Made by a program: the position numbers and the translations under genes | Assembly: GCF_030285665.1 (NCBI RefSeq) | Contig: NZ_CP127295.1 | Coordinates: 4,898,001 to 4,962,000 of the forward strand | DNA: 64,000 bases | Direction: 5' to 3' | Source of the DNA: Amycolatopsis mongoliensis | GTDB taxonomy: Bacteria; Actinomycetota; Actinomycetes; Mycobacteriales; Pseudonocardiaceae | The notes under the pieces: model-generated | Seen by the model: the letters and a program-made list of their open reading frames with translations, nothing else | Database searches by the model: none | What the model was told of the DNA's origin: nothing | Shown: in pieces, positions 25,618-33,011 of the stretch | Layout of the letters: every line of letters begins with the position of its first letter | Position numbering within the stretch: position 1 is the stretch's first letter

Positions 25618-27072
25618 ATGGAGCAACGCCACTTCGCGGTCCTCGTCGTCGGTGCCGGGGCGTCGGGGCTGGGTGCGGCCATCCGGCTGGGCCAGGCCGG
25701 CGTCGGCGACCTCGCCGTGCTGGAGAAGGCCGGCGCGCTCGGCGGGACCTGGCGCGACAACACCTACCCGGGCTGCGCCTGCGACGTCCCGTCCGCGCTG
25801 TACTCGTACTCGTTCGCGCCCAACCCCGGGTGGACGCGGGCGTTCGCCGGGCAGGCCGAGATCCGGGCGTACCTGGCGGACACCGCGGCGCGGTTCGGCG
25901 TCACGGACAAGATCCGCTACGGCGTCGAGGTGACGCGGGCGCAGTGGAACGGTTCCCGGTGGGAGCTGGAGACGTCCCGGGGTCCGTACACCGCGCGGAT
26001 CCTGGTCGCGGGCACCGGTCCGTGGCACGAGCCGCTGATCCCGGACCTGCCGGGTCTCGCCGGCTTCCCGGGCGAGGTCTTCCACTCCGCGCGCTGGAAC
26101 CACGACTACGACCTGACGGGCAAGCGGGTCGCGGTGATCGGCACCGGCGCGTCGGCGGTGCAGTTCGTTCCCCGGATCGTGCCGCGGGTCGGGCGGCTGC
26201 ACCTGTTCCAGCGCACGGCGCAGTGGGTGCTGCCGAAGCCGGACCACCCCGTGCCGGGCGCCGAGCGGTTCCTGCTGCGGCGGTTCCCGGCGCTGCAGCG
26301 GGCGGTGCGCGGGGCCGAGTACGGGGCGATGGAGGCGCTCGGCTTCGGGTTCCGGCACCCGTGGCTGCTGCGGCAGGTGCAGAAGATCGGGCTCGCGCAC
26401 CTCCGGCTGGCCGTGCGGGATCCGGCGCTGCGCCGCGCGTTGACGCCGGACTACACGCTCGGCTGCAAGCGGCTCCTGATGTCCAACGCGTACTACCCGT
26501 CGCTCACCCGGTCCCACGTGGACGTCCACCCGACGGCGGTGCGTTCCCTCGACGGGCGCCGGGTCGTCGGCGCGGACGGCTCGGTGTCCGAAGTGGACGC
26601 GATCATCTTCGGCACGGGCTTCCACATCCTCGACATGCCGGTGTCTTCGCGGGTCTTCGACCGTGACGGCCGCAGCCTCGACGACCACTGGAAGGGCAGC
26701 CCACAGGCGTACGCGGGCACGACAGTGGCCGGGTTCCCGAACCTGTACCTGCTGCTGGGGCCGAGCCTGGGGACCGGGCACTCGTCGGCGTTCACGATCC
26801 TGGAGGCCCAGCTGCGCCACACGGTGGCGGCGGTGACCCGGACCCTGCGCTCGGGATGGACGTCGGTGTCGGTGCGGCCGCAGGCGCAGGCGGCGTTCAA
26901 CGCGGAGGTCCAGGCCGCGCTGCCGGGGACGGTGTACCAGTCGGGCGGGTGTTCCAGCTACTACACGGACGTGAACGGGCGCAACAGTTTCAGCTGGCCG
27001 TTTTCGACCGGGCGGCTGCGGGCGCGGGTGGGTTCGTTCGACGAGGCGGACTACGACATCGGTCGTGAGTGA
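25618..27072 (+). CDS. Baeyer-Villiger-type flavin monooxygenase
   Basis: 484 residues. FAD-binding Rossmann motif VVGAGASGLGAAIRLG (about 10-25), NADPH-binding motif VAVIGTGASAVQFVP (about 175-189) and, just before the latter, the Baeyer-Villiger fingerprint FPGEVFHSARWNH, which fits FxGxxxHxxxW. The N-terminal GGTWRDNTYPGCACDVPSAL is also typical. Such enzymes insert oxygen next to a ketone using FAD and NADPH; steroid or terpenoid ketones are common substrates in actinomycetes. TetR is divergent and is its probable regulator. The stop codon lies inside a 23-bp terminator stem. Confidence 0.92.
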   Translation: MEQRHFAVLVVGAGASGLGAAIRLGQAGVGDLAVLEKAGALGGTWRDNTYPGCACDVPSALYSYSFAPNPGWTRAFAGQAEIRAYLADTAARFGVTDKIRYGVEVTRAQWNGSRWELETSRGPYTARILVAGTGPWHEPLIPDLPGLAGFPGEVFHSARWNHDYDLTGKRVAVIGTGASAVQFVPRIVPRVGRLHLFQRTAQWVLPKPDHPVPGAERFLLRRFPALQRAVRGAEYGAMEALGFGFRHPWLLRQVQKIGLAHLRLAVRDPALRRALTPDYTLGCKRLLMSNAYYPSLTRSHVDVHPTAVRSLDGRRVVGADGSVSEVDAIIFGTGFHILDMPVSSRVFDRDGRSLDDHWKGSPQAYAGTTVAGFPNLYLLLGPSLGTGHSSAFTILEAQLRHTVAAVTRTLRSGWTSVSVRPQAQAAFNAEVQAALPGTVYQSGGCSSYYTDVNGRNSFSWPFSTGRLRARVGSFDEADYDIGRE

Positions 27073-27108
27073 GAAACAGTGTTAGAACACTGTTTCTCAC
27101 TCACGACC
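27061..27108. terminator. Hairpin with constant foot and TTAGAA loop, copy A
   Basis: A perfect 23-bp stem (27061-27083 with 27086-27108). Its core is a 42-nt unit: CGTGAGTG, ten variable bases, TTAGAA, the ten complementary bases, CACTCACG (27064-27105). It includes the monooxygenase stop codon and lies before the stop of the convergent gene at 27122, so it can terminate both. The same unit occurs at 60407. Confidence 0.85.
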
Positions 27109-27121
27109 GCGGCGGGCGGGG

Positions 27122-28282
27122 TCAGAGGGTGGCGAAGCGCAGGCCCGCCTTGGTGAGCCGGTCGATCAGCGCGTCGCCCATCGCGGTCGCCGTGGTCACC
27201 TGGCCGGACGTCTCCGGGAGGTCGTCCTTCGCCAGGCACAACGCCGACTCCGCGAGCATCTTCGCCGTTTCGTCGTAGCCGGGATCGCCGCCGGACACCT
27301 CGGTGACGACCCGCGAACCGCCGCCTTCGCCGAGGAACCGCACCGAGAACCACGACCGGGCCCGGCGTTCGGGGCTCGGGCCGTCGCCGGGGGCGAGCAG
27401 GCGGGAAAGCCCGCGCCGCGCGGGCGGGACCTGCGCCGCCGCGAGCAGTGCGCCCGCCCCGGCCACGCCGGCCGCCAGCACCGGCAGGTGCTTGACCGCG
27501 GCGAAGTGCCGGTAGGTGAAGTCCGGCCCGTAGCGCTCGGACGCGGCCGCCGACCGGCGGACGATCTCGGGGTCGATCGTCGGCAGCGGCACCGCCCACC
27601 AGCCCGGGCCGGCGACCCGGTGCGGGCGGCCCAGCGGCGCGCGGGCGAACCGCCCGGCCGGGCGCGGCTCGGCCGCCGCCCGCTCGCGAGCGACCCGGGC
27701 CCCGGCCGGGAGCCGGGACATGATGGTCAGCGCGCTGAGGAACGTCCCGCCCGAGGGCATCCCGCTGGCCCGGACGTAGCCGTCGATCTTCAGCGGCACG
27801 CCTTCCGGCAGCTGCTTGACCGTGAAGTACGCGCCGAGGTCGTGCGGGATCGAGTCGAACCCGCAGGCGTGCACCAGCCGCGCGCCCGTCTCGCGCGCCC
27901 GCCGGTCGTGCGCGAGGTACATCCGGTCGACGAACTCGGGTTCGCCGGTGAGGTCGACGTAGTCGGTGCCCGCCTCGGCGCACGCCGCCACCAGCGGCTC
28001 GCCCTGCGTCAGGTACGGGCCGACCGTCGTGATCACCACCTTCGTGGCCTCCGCGACGGCTCGCAGCGACGCCGGGTCCCCGGAGTCGGCGACGAGCAGG
28101 TCGAGCGAAGCGAACCGGTCGTCGATCCCGGCGAGCCGCGCCCGGACGGCTTCGAGCTTGGCGCGGTTGCGGCCGGCCAGCGCCCAGCGCAGGTCCGCGG
28201 GCGCGTGGCGGGCCAGGTACTCGGCCGTCAGGCCGCCGGTGAACCCGGTGGCGCCGAACAGGACCACGTCGTACGCGCGCAT
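27122..28282 (-). CDS. Saccharopine dehydrogenase-like NAD(P)-binding protein (trans-acting enoyl reductase type)
   Basis: 386 residues with AGGAGGAG before ATG 28282. Rossmann N-terminus VVLFGATGFTGGLTAEYLA, then AGRNRAKLEAV, VVITTVGPYLTQGEPLVAAC and DYVDLTGEPEF; these are hallmarks of the saccharopine-dehydrogenase-like family that includes the mycobacterial trans-acting enoyl reductase. CGFDSIPHDLGAYF is also conserved in this group. Mycobacterial members reduce polyketide-derived phthiocerol or phenolglycolipid intermediates, but most homologues are of unknown role. A hydrophobic patch (AAGVAGAGALLAAA) near residue 265 may contact membrane. Monocistronic by appearance. Confidence 0.9.
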   Translation of the reverse strand: MRAYDVVLFGATGFTGGLTAEYLARHAPADLRWALAGRNRAKLEAVRARLAGIDDRFASLDLLVADSGDPASLRAVAEATKVVITTVGPYLTQGEPLVAACAEAGTDYVDLTGEPEFVDRMYLAHDRRARETGARLVHACGFDSIPHDLGAYFTVKQLPEGVPLKIDGYVRASGMPSGGTFLSALTIMSRLPAGARVARERAAAEPRPAGRFARAPLGRPHRVAGPGWWAVPLPTIDPEIVRRSAAASERYGPDFTYRHFAAVKHLPVLAAGVAGAGALLAAAQVPPARRGLSRLLAPGDGPSPERRARSWFSVRFLGEGGGSRVVTEVSGGDPGYDETAKMLAESALCLAKDDLPETSGQVTTATAMGDALIDRLTKAGLRFATL

Positions 28283-28331
28283 GTCTCCTCCTGGGGACGT
28301 CGACGGTGGACGCGCCCAGGTTACCCGCCGG

Positions 28332-28973
28332 TCACTTCCGGTCGCCGGTGTAGACGACGGCCGCCGCCACCGCCGCGACGCCGCTGATCACGTCGGAGAT
28401 CCGCCGGGGCAGGGCGTGGTGGGTGTCGGCCATCCAGGCCCGCACCTGCGCCCGGCCGAGCTCCGGTTCGCACAGGTCGTCCACGCCCGCCGTCCAGGCC
28501 AGCAGTGCCAGGCACGCCGCGTGCGGGTCGGGCCGCTCGACGCCGAACACGGCGGCCCGCGCCTTGCTGCGCGCCGCCGTCGACACGAGCAGGTCCGCCG
28601 GCGGGTAGCGGTGCCGGCGCCTCAGGAGCACCCGGTCGGGGGTCCGCCGGACGAGCCCGAGCGCGACGAGGTTGTCGGCGGCGACCGACGGCAGTTCCCC
28701 GCGCAGGTGGTCGACCCAGTCGCGCACGCTGTGCGTCCCCGTTTCCGAGACGATTTCGGAAAACACGCGATCGGCGGTCGGAATACCCGGTGGCCGCGCG
28801 GCGATCGGGCGGACCTTCCGGTTCTCGACCGTGATCCGGTCGGTGAAGAGCAGGTCGCACAAGGCCGCGCCCGCGAGACCGATGCCCAGCGACGTCCGGC
28901 TGAGCGACGGGCGGCCGGTGAACTCGTCGTGCCCGAGGAAGAAGAAGGAATCGACCAAGGTGAGCCGGCGCAT
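28332..28973 (-). CDS. GPP34 (Golgi phosphoprotein 3)-like protein
   Basis: 213 residues from ATG 28973 (MRRLTLVDSFFFLGHDEFTG). The motif order LVDSFFFLGHDE, RTSLGIGLAGAALCDLLF, RITVENRKVRPI, WVDHLRGEL is that of the GPP34/GOLPH3 family, which in actinomycetes is expanded and of unknown role; in eukaryotes it binds phosphatidylinositol-4-phosphate. A C-terminal hydrophobic stretch (VISGVAAVAAAVVYTG) may be a membrane contact. It is followed by the saccharopine-dehydrogenase-like gene on the same strand, 49 bp away. The divergent permease starts 176 bp upstream. Confidence 0.9.
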   Translation of the reverse strand: MRRLTLVDSFFFLGHDEFTGRPSLSRTSLGIGLAGAALCDLLFTDRITVENRKVRPIAARPPGIPTADRVFSEIVSETGTHSVRDWVDHLRGELPSVAADNLVALGLVRRTPDRVLLRRRHRYPPADLLVSTAARSKARAAVFGVERPDPHAACLALLAWTAGVDDLCEPELGRAQVRAWMADTHHALPRRISDVISGVAAVAAAVVYTGDRK

Positions 28974-29149
28974 GACGGAAAAAGGCCCCCCCGGGCGGTC
29001 TCGGTTGCGGATGCCGAAGATAGCGGCCCGGCCTCGCCGCGCTTTCGGTGCCATCACGGTTTACCCCGAACGGACGTACCGCCCTCCGGGGGCGGACCCC
29101 TACTCTGGGGCGCCGCCGCCAAGATCACCTACGGCGCGGGGGAAGGTTC

Positions 29150-30622
29150 ATGGGTACCCAGTCACCGGGGCACGGCCTCGGCCGGAAGCGGCTCGGCGCC
29201 GCCCGGATCGTCTTCTTCGTCGTCGCGGCGGCCGGTCCGCTGTACGCGATCGCCGGCGGGGTCTCGGCGACCTACGCGGTGACCGGCAGTATCGGCGTGC
29301 CGCTGTCGTTCGTCCTGCTGGCCCCGGTGCTCGCGCTGTTCGGCGTCGGGTACGCCGCGATGAGCCGGTACATCACGAACGCCGGCGCCTTCTACCCCTC
29401 GGTGGCGCACGGGATCGGGCGGTCCGCGGGCACCGCCGTCGCCTACGTGACGGTGCTCGCCTACAGCTCCATCCAGACCGGGGTCTTCGGCCTGTTCGGC
29501 CTTTCCGTGTCCACCTGGCTGAACACGACGTTCGGTGCCGCCCTGCCGTGGTGGCCGATCGCGCTGCTGACGGTGCTCGTCGTCGGCGCCGGCGGCGTGC
29601 TGCGGATCGACCTCGACGCGAAGGTCCTCGGCGTCGCGCTCGGCCTCGAGGTCGCGGTGCTCGTGGTCCTCGACATCGGGATGTTCAGTCACCCGGCCGG
29701 GGGCGGCGTCTCGCTGGTCCCGCTCGCGCCGTCGAGCCTGTTCACGGCGGGCGTCGGGGCGGTTTTCGCTTTCTCCATCGCGGTTTTCCTCGGGTTCGAG
29801 GGGGCGGCGACGTACGGCGAGGAGTGCCGCGACCCCCGCCGGACGGTGGGCCGCGCGACGTTCGTCGCGATCGGCCTGACCGCGGTGCTGTACATCGCCT
29901 CCTCGCTCGGGATGGCGGTCGCGACCGGGCCGGACCACATCGTCGAGCGGGCCGGCGCCGAGGGGCCGGGCCTGCTGTTCGGGCTCGGCGCGCAGTACGT
30001 CGGCTCGGCGTTCGCGGGCACGGCGTACGTGCTCTTCCTGACCAGCCAGGGCGCCGCGCTGCTGAGCCTCCACAACGCCGTCGCGCGGTACTTCTTCGCG
30101 CTGGGGCGGGAAGGGCTGCTGCCGGAGGGCTTCAGCCGCACCAGCAAGCGCACCGGCGCGCCGATCGGCGGTTCGCTGGTCCAGACGGTGATCGGGATCG
30201 CCGTCGTCGCGGTCTTCGCGCTGGCCGGCCGCGACCCGTTCACCGACCTGTTCACCTGGACCGGCGTCACCGCTTCGACGGGTGTCACGATCATCATGAT
30301 CGCGGTTTCGCTGTCGGTCGTCGGGTTCTTCCGCCGCCGCCCCGGCCGGGAGACGTGGTGGCGGCGCCTCGGCGCGCCCGTGCTCGCGGCGGTGACGCTG
30401 ACCGCGATCCTGGTGCTGATCATCGTCCACTTCGACGTCCTGCTCGGCCCGGCGGGCGCGCTCCCGCTGCTGCGCTGGGGCCTGCCGGGGCTGCTGGTGC
30501 TCGCCGGTCTCGCCGGCTTCCTGCGGGCCGAGGCGCTGCGCACCCGGCGCCCGGACGTCTACGCGGGCATCGGCGGCCCGCTGCGGGAAGAAGCGGACGA
30601 GCCCGCCCTGGAAGCGCGATGA
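29150..30622 (+). CDS. APC-family amino acid/amine permease
   Basis: 490 residues from ATG 29150, with GGAAGG upstream. Twelve predicted hydrophobic segments. The first, AARIVFFVVAAAGPLYAIAG, carries the G-containing unwound region of APC transporters, and FLGFEGAATYGEE in the sixth is the family's substrate-site FxGFE motif. GHGLGRKRLGA is the usual N-terminal lead. It imports or exchanges an amino acid or amine; which one is not visible. The stop overlaps the next gene (ATGA), so it is co-translated with the GNAT protein. Confidence 0.9.
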   Translation: MGTQSPGHGLGRKRLGAARIVFFVVAAAGPLYAIAGGVSATYAVTGSIGVPLSFVLLAPVLALFGVGYAAMSRYITNAGAFYPSVAHGIGRSAGTAVAYVTVLAYSSIQTGVFGLFGLSVSTWLNTTFGAALPWWPIALLTVLVVGAGGVLRIDLDAKVLGVALGLEVAVLVVLDIGMFSHPAGGGVSLVPLAPSSLFTAGVGAVFAFSIAVFLGFEGAATYGEECRDPRRTVGRATFVAIGLTAVLYIASSLGMAVATGPDHIVERAGAEGPGLLFGLGAQYVGSAFAGTAYVLFLTSQGAALLSLHNAVARYFFALGREGLLPEGFSRTSKRTGAPIGGSLVQTVIGIAVVAVFALAGRDPFTDLFTWTGVTASTGVTIIMIAVSLSVVGFFRRRPGRETWWRRLGAPVLAAVTLTAILVLIIVHFDVLLGPAGALPLLRWGLPGLLVLAGLAGFLRAEALRTRRPDVYAGIGGPLREEADEPALEAR

Positions 30623-31185
30623 GCGAGGTCCGGGCCGCGGATCCGTCCGAAGTGGACGCGGTGGCCGGGATCCTGGTCGAGGCGTTCCAGGACGACCCGG
30701 TGAGCCGCTGGGTGTTCCCGGACGCCGAGCGCCGCCGCGCCGTCTCGCACCCCGCCTTCTTCGGCGCGCTCCTCGGGGCGGGATTCGCGACCGGGCACGT
30801 CGACGTGACCGCCGACCTCACGGCGGCCGTCATCTGGCTGCCCGCGAGCGAGGGCGACGACGAGCCGGTCGTCGGGCTCGACCGGGCGGAGGCGGACCGG
30901 CTCGGCGTCCTGCTGGGCCTGATGGCCGGCCTCGAACCGCCCGGGCCGCTGTGGCACGCGCAGTTCGTCGGCGTCCGGCCCGGGCACCAGGGCCGGGGCA
31001 TCGGCGGGCGGCTGCTGCGCCACGGCCTCGACCGGGCCGACGCCGAGGGCGTGCCCACCTACCTGAAGGCCGGCTCGCCGGACAGCACGCGGCTCTACCG
31101 GCGGCTCGGGTTCCGCGACCACGGGCCCGCGTTCCGCCCGCCCGGCGGGCCGCCGATGCAGCCGATGCGGCGTGCCCCGGCCTGA
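30619..31185 (+). CDS. GNAT-family N-acetyltransferase
   Basis: 188 residues, ATG 30619 overlapping the permease stop. The acetyl-CoA binding motif is clear: FVGVRPGHQGRGIGGRLL (Q/RxxGxG). The start VRAADPSEVDAVAGILVEAF and the terminal YRRLGFRDHGP are typical of GNAT enzymes. Substrate unknown; coupling to the APC permease suggests it acetylates an imported amine or amino acid, which is inference. Confidence 0.9.
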   Translation: MSEVRAADPSEVDAVAGILVEAFQDDPVSRWVFPDAERRRAVSHPAFFGALLGAGFATGHVDVTADLTAAVIWLPASEGDDEPVVGLDRAEADRLGVLLGLMAGLEPPGPLWHAQFVGVRPGHQGRGIGGRLLRHGLDRADAEGVPTYLKAGSPDSTRLYRRLGFRDHGPAFRPPGGPPMQPMRRAPA

Positions 31186-31232
31186 GCCGTTACCGGCGAG
31201 TACAGTGCGCCTTCGAACGCGAGGAGGCAGAC

Positions 31233-32396
31233 GTGACCGAACGCTTCGGCAGCTACCAGAACGAGCTCTACCTGCAGGGACTCGGTGGTCAGCTGCCGCC
31301 GTGCTCGACCGACGCGACCAAGCTCGAAGCGTCGGCCCGCGAGGTCATGGCGCCCGGCCCGTTCTCCTACGTCGCGGGCTCGGCCGGCTCCGGCGCGACC
31401 GCCCGCGCCAACCGCGAGGCGTTCGACCGCTGGCGCGTCGTGCCCCGGATGCTGACCGGCGCCACCGACCGCGACCTCTCGACCACCGTGCTCGGCACCC
31501 GGCTGGCCGCGCCGGTGGCCGTCGCGCCCGTCGGCGTCCAGTCGATCGTCCACCCCGACGCCGAGTCCGCGACCGCCCGCGCCGCCGCCTCGACCGGGCT
31601 CCCGTTCATCCTGTCGACGGCGTCGTCCACCGGCATCGAGGACGTCGCCGAGGCCAACGGCGACGGCCCGCGCTGGTTCCAGCTGTACTGGCCGGGCGAC
31701 GCGGACGTCTGCGCGAGCCTGCTGGCCCGGGCGAAGGCGGCCGGCTACACGGCGCTGGTCGTCACGCTCGACACGTGGACACTGGCCTGGCGACCGTCCG
31801 ATCTGGACCAGTCCTACCTGCCGTTCCTGCAGGGCGAGGGGCTTGCCGTCCCGTTCACCGACCCGGTGTTCCGGTCCCGGCTGGAGAAGACGCCGGAGGA
31901 GGACCGCGGCACCGCGATCCTGACCTGGATCGGCATGATCACCGGCACCGACCGGACGTGGGACCAGCTGCCGTTCCTGCGCGAGCACTGGGACGGCCCG
32001 ATCGTGCTCAAAGGGATCCAGCACGTCGCCGACGCGCGCCGCGCGGCCGAGGCCGGAATGGACGGCATCGTCGTGTCGAACCACGGCGGCCGCCAGGTCG
32101 ACGGCGCGATCGGGGCGCTGGAGGCACTGCCGGGCATCGTCGCGGCGGTGGGCGACCGCCTGGAGGTGCTGTTCGACTCGGGCGTCCGCACCGGCGCGGA
32201 CGTGCTGAAGGCGATCGCGCTGGGCGCGCGGGCGGTGCTGGTGGGCCGGCCGTGGGTGTACGGGCTGGCGCACGCGGGCGAGGACGGCGTCCGCCACGTG
32301 CTGCGGAGCTTGTTGGCCGACTTCGACCTGACCATGGGACTTTCCGGCCACCGCACCCTCGCCGACCTGGGCCCGGACTCGCTCCAGCGGACGTGA
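31233..32396 (+). CDS. Lactate 2-monooxygenase-like FMN alpha-hydroxy acid oxidase
   Basis: 387 residues from GTG 31233 with GGAGG 5-6 nt before it. Family: FMN-dependent alpha-hydroxy acid dehydrogenases. Seen: the catalytic His/FMN motif SNHGGRQVDGA, the substrate Arg in the same motif, and the phosphate-binding end LFDSGVRTGADVLKAI and LGARAVLVGRPWVYGL. The N-terminus ERFGSYQNELYLQGL and insertions match lactate 2-monooxygenases, which convert lactate to acetate, CO2 and water. Length also fits (about 390). It follows the GNAT gene by 47 bp; a shared transcript is possible. Confidence 0.9.
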   Translation: MTERFGSYQNELYLQGLGGQLPPCSTDATKLEASAREVMAPGPFSYVAGSAGSGATARANREAFDRWRVVPRMLTGATDRDLSTTVLGTRLAAPVAVAPVGVQSIVHPDAESATARAAASTGLPFILSTASSTGIEDVAEANGDGPRWFQLYWPGDADVCASLLARAKAAGYTALVVTLDTWTLAWRPSDLDQSYLPFLQGEGLAVPFTDPVFRSRLEKTPEEDRGTAILTWIGMITGTDRTWDQLPFLREHWDGPIVLKGIQHVADARRAAEAGMDGIVVSNHGGRQVDGAIGALEALPGIVAAVGDRLEVLFDSGVRTGADVLKAIALGARAVLVGRPWVYGLAHAGEDGVRHVLRSLLADFDLTMGLSGHRTLADLGPDSLQRT

Positions 32397-32513
32397 AGTA
32401 ACGAAACGGGAAAAGCGGGGACAGTCGCGAGGCCGATGGTTACCGTTCGGAGCCCATCGCGGGCCGTTCGGGGACGGTCGGCGCCGACTTTCCTTTCCCA
32501 TTGGGGGTTTTCC

Positions 32514-32837
32514 ATGTCCGCCATCACCATGCGTATCGGCGCGCTCTTCGCCTTTCTCGGCTTCGGCTCGCTCATCCTCAAGCAGCTCGGTCGCGATTTC
32601 ATCCTGATCTCGTGGGCCGACGACATGCAGCCGACGTTCGGCATCGTGCTGGGCATCGTCGGCCTCGTGCTGATCGCCGTCGCGCTGCTGATCGGGCGCG
32701 CGAAGTCGGCGCCGCAGCCGCAGCAGCAGTTCGCCCAGCAGCCGCCGGCGCCGGGTGGGCAGTTCCCGGGCCAGCAGCAGTACCCGGCCCGGGCCCCGCA
32801 GCAGCAGTACCCGCAGCAGCCCGGCCAGCAGGGCTGA
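32514..32837 (+). CDS. Small membrane protein with Gln/Pro-rich tail
   Basis: 107 residues from ATG 32514, preceded by a GGGGG ribosome site. Two hydrophobic segments (about 5-24 and 40-60), the second ending LLIGRAKSA, then a cytosolic tail of about 45 residues made almost only of Gln, Pro, Gly, Ala and Tyr (QQQYPARAPQQQYPQQ). Such tails are common on actinomycete small membrane proteins and are probably disordered. Function unknown. A type I 85-bp element starts 13 bp after the stop. Confidence 0.75.
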   Translation: MSAITMRIGALFAFLGFGSLILKQLGRDFILISWADDMQPTFGIVLGIVGLVLIAVALLIGRAKSAPQPQQQFAQQPPAPGGQFPGQQQYPARAPQQQYPQQPGQQG

Positions 32838-32849
32838 CGCAGGTCCAGA

Positions 32850-32934
32850 GCGCCCCAATGTGGCGTTGGGTGCGTGGGACGCACCGAACGCCACATTGGG
32901 TGCGTGGGACGCAACCAACGCCACATTGGGGCGC
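32850..32934. repeat. 85-bp interspersed palindromic element, type I, copy 2
   Basis: Nearly identical to the copy at 14200 (one visible difference, TTGGG for TTCGG in the first arm), with the same GCGCCCCAATGTGGCGTT end and its exact complement at the right. It stands between two + strand genes, so it is not confined to convergent gaps. Confidence 0.9.
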
Positions 32935-33011
32935 TGGCCGGGTGGGCCCGGTCACGCGGCGGGGATATTGGGAGGCCCGCGTCGTCACGCACGGCTATCC
33001 TCGGACCAAGA

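Noticed and set aside
29048..29149. Longer start for the APC permease
   Set aside because: GGAAGG stands before ATG 29150, and the added residues are Pro/Arg-rich with no permease similarity.
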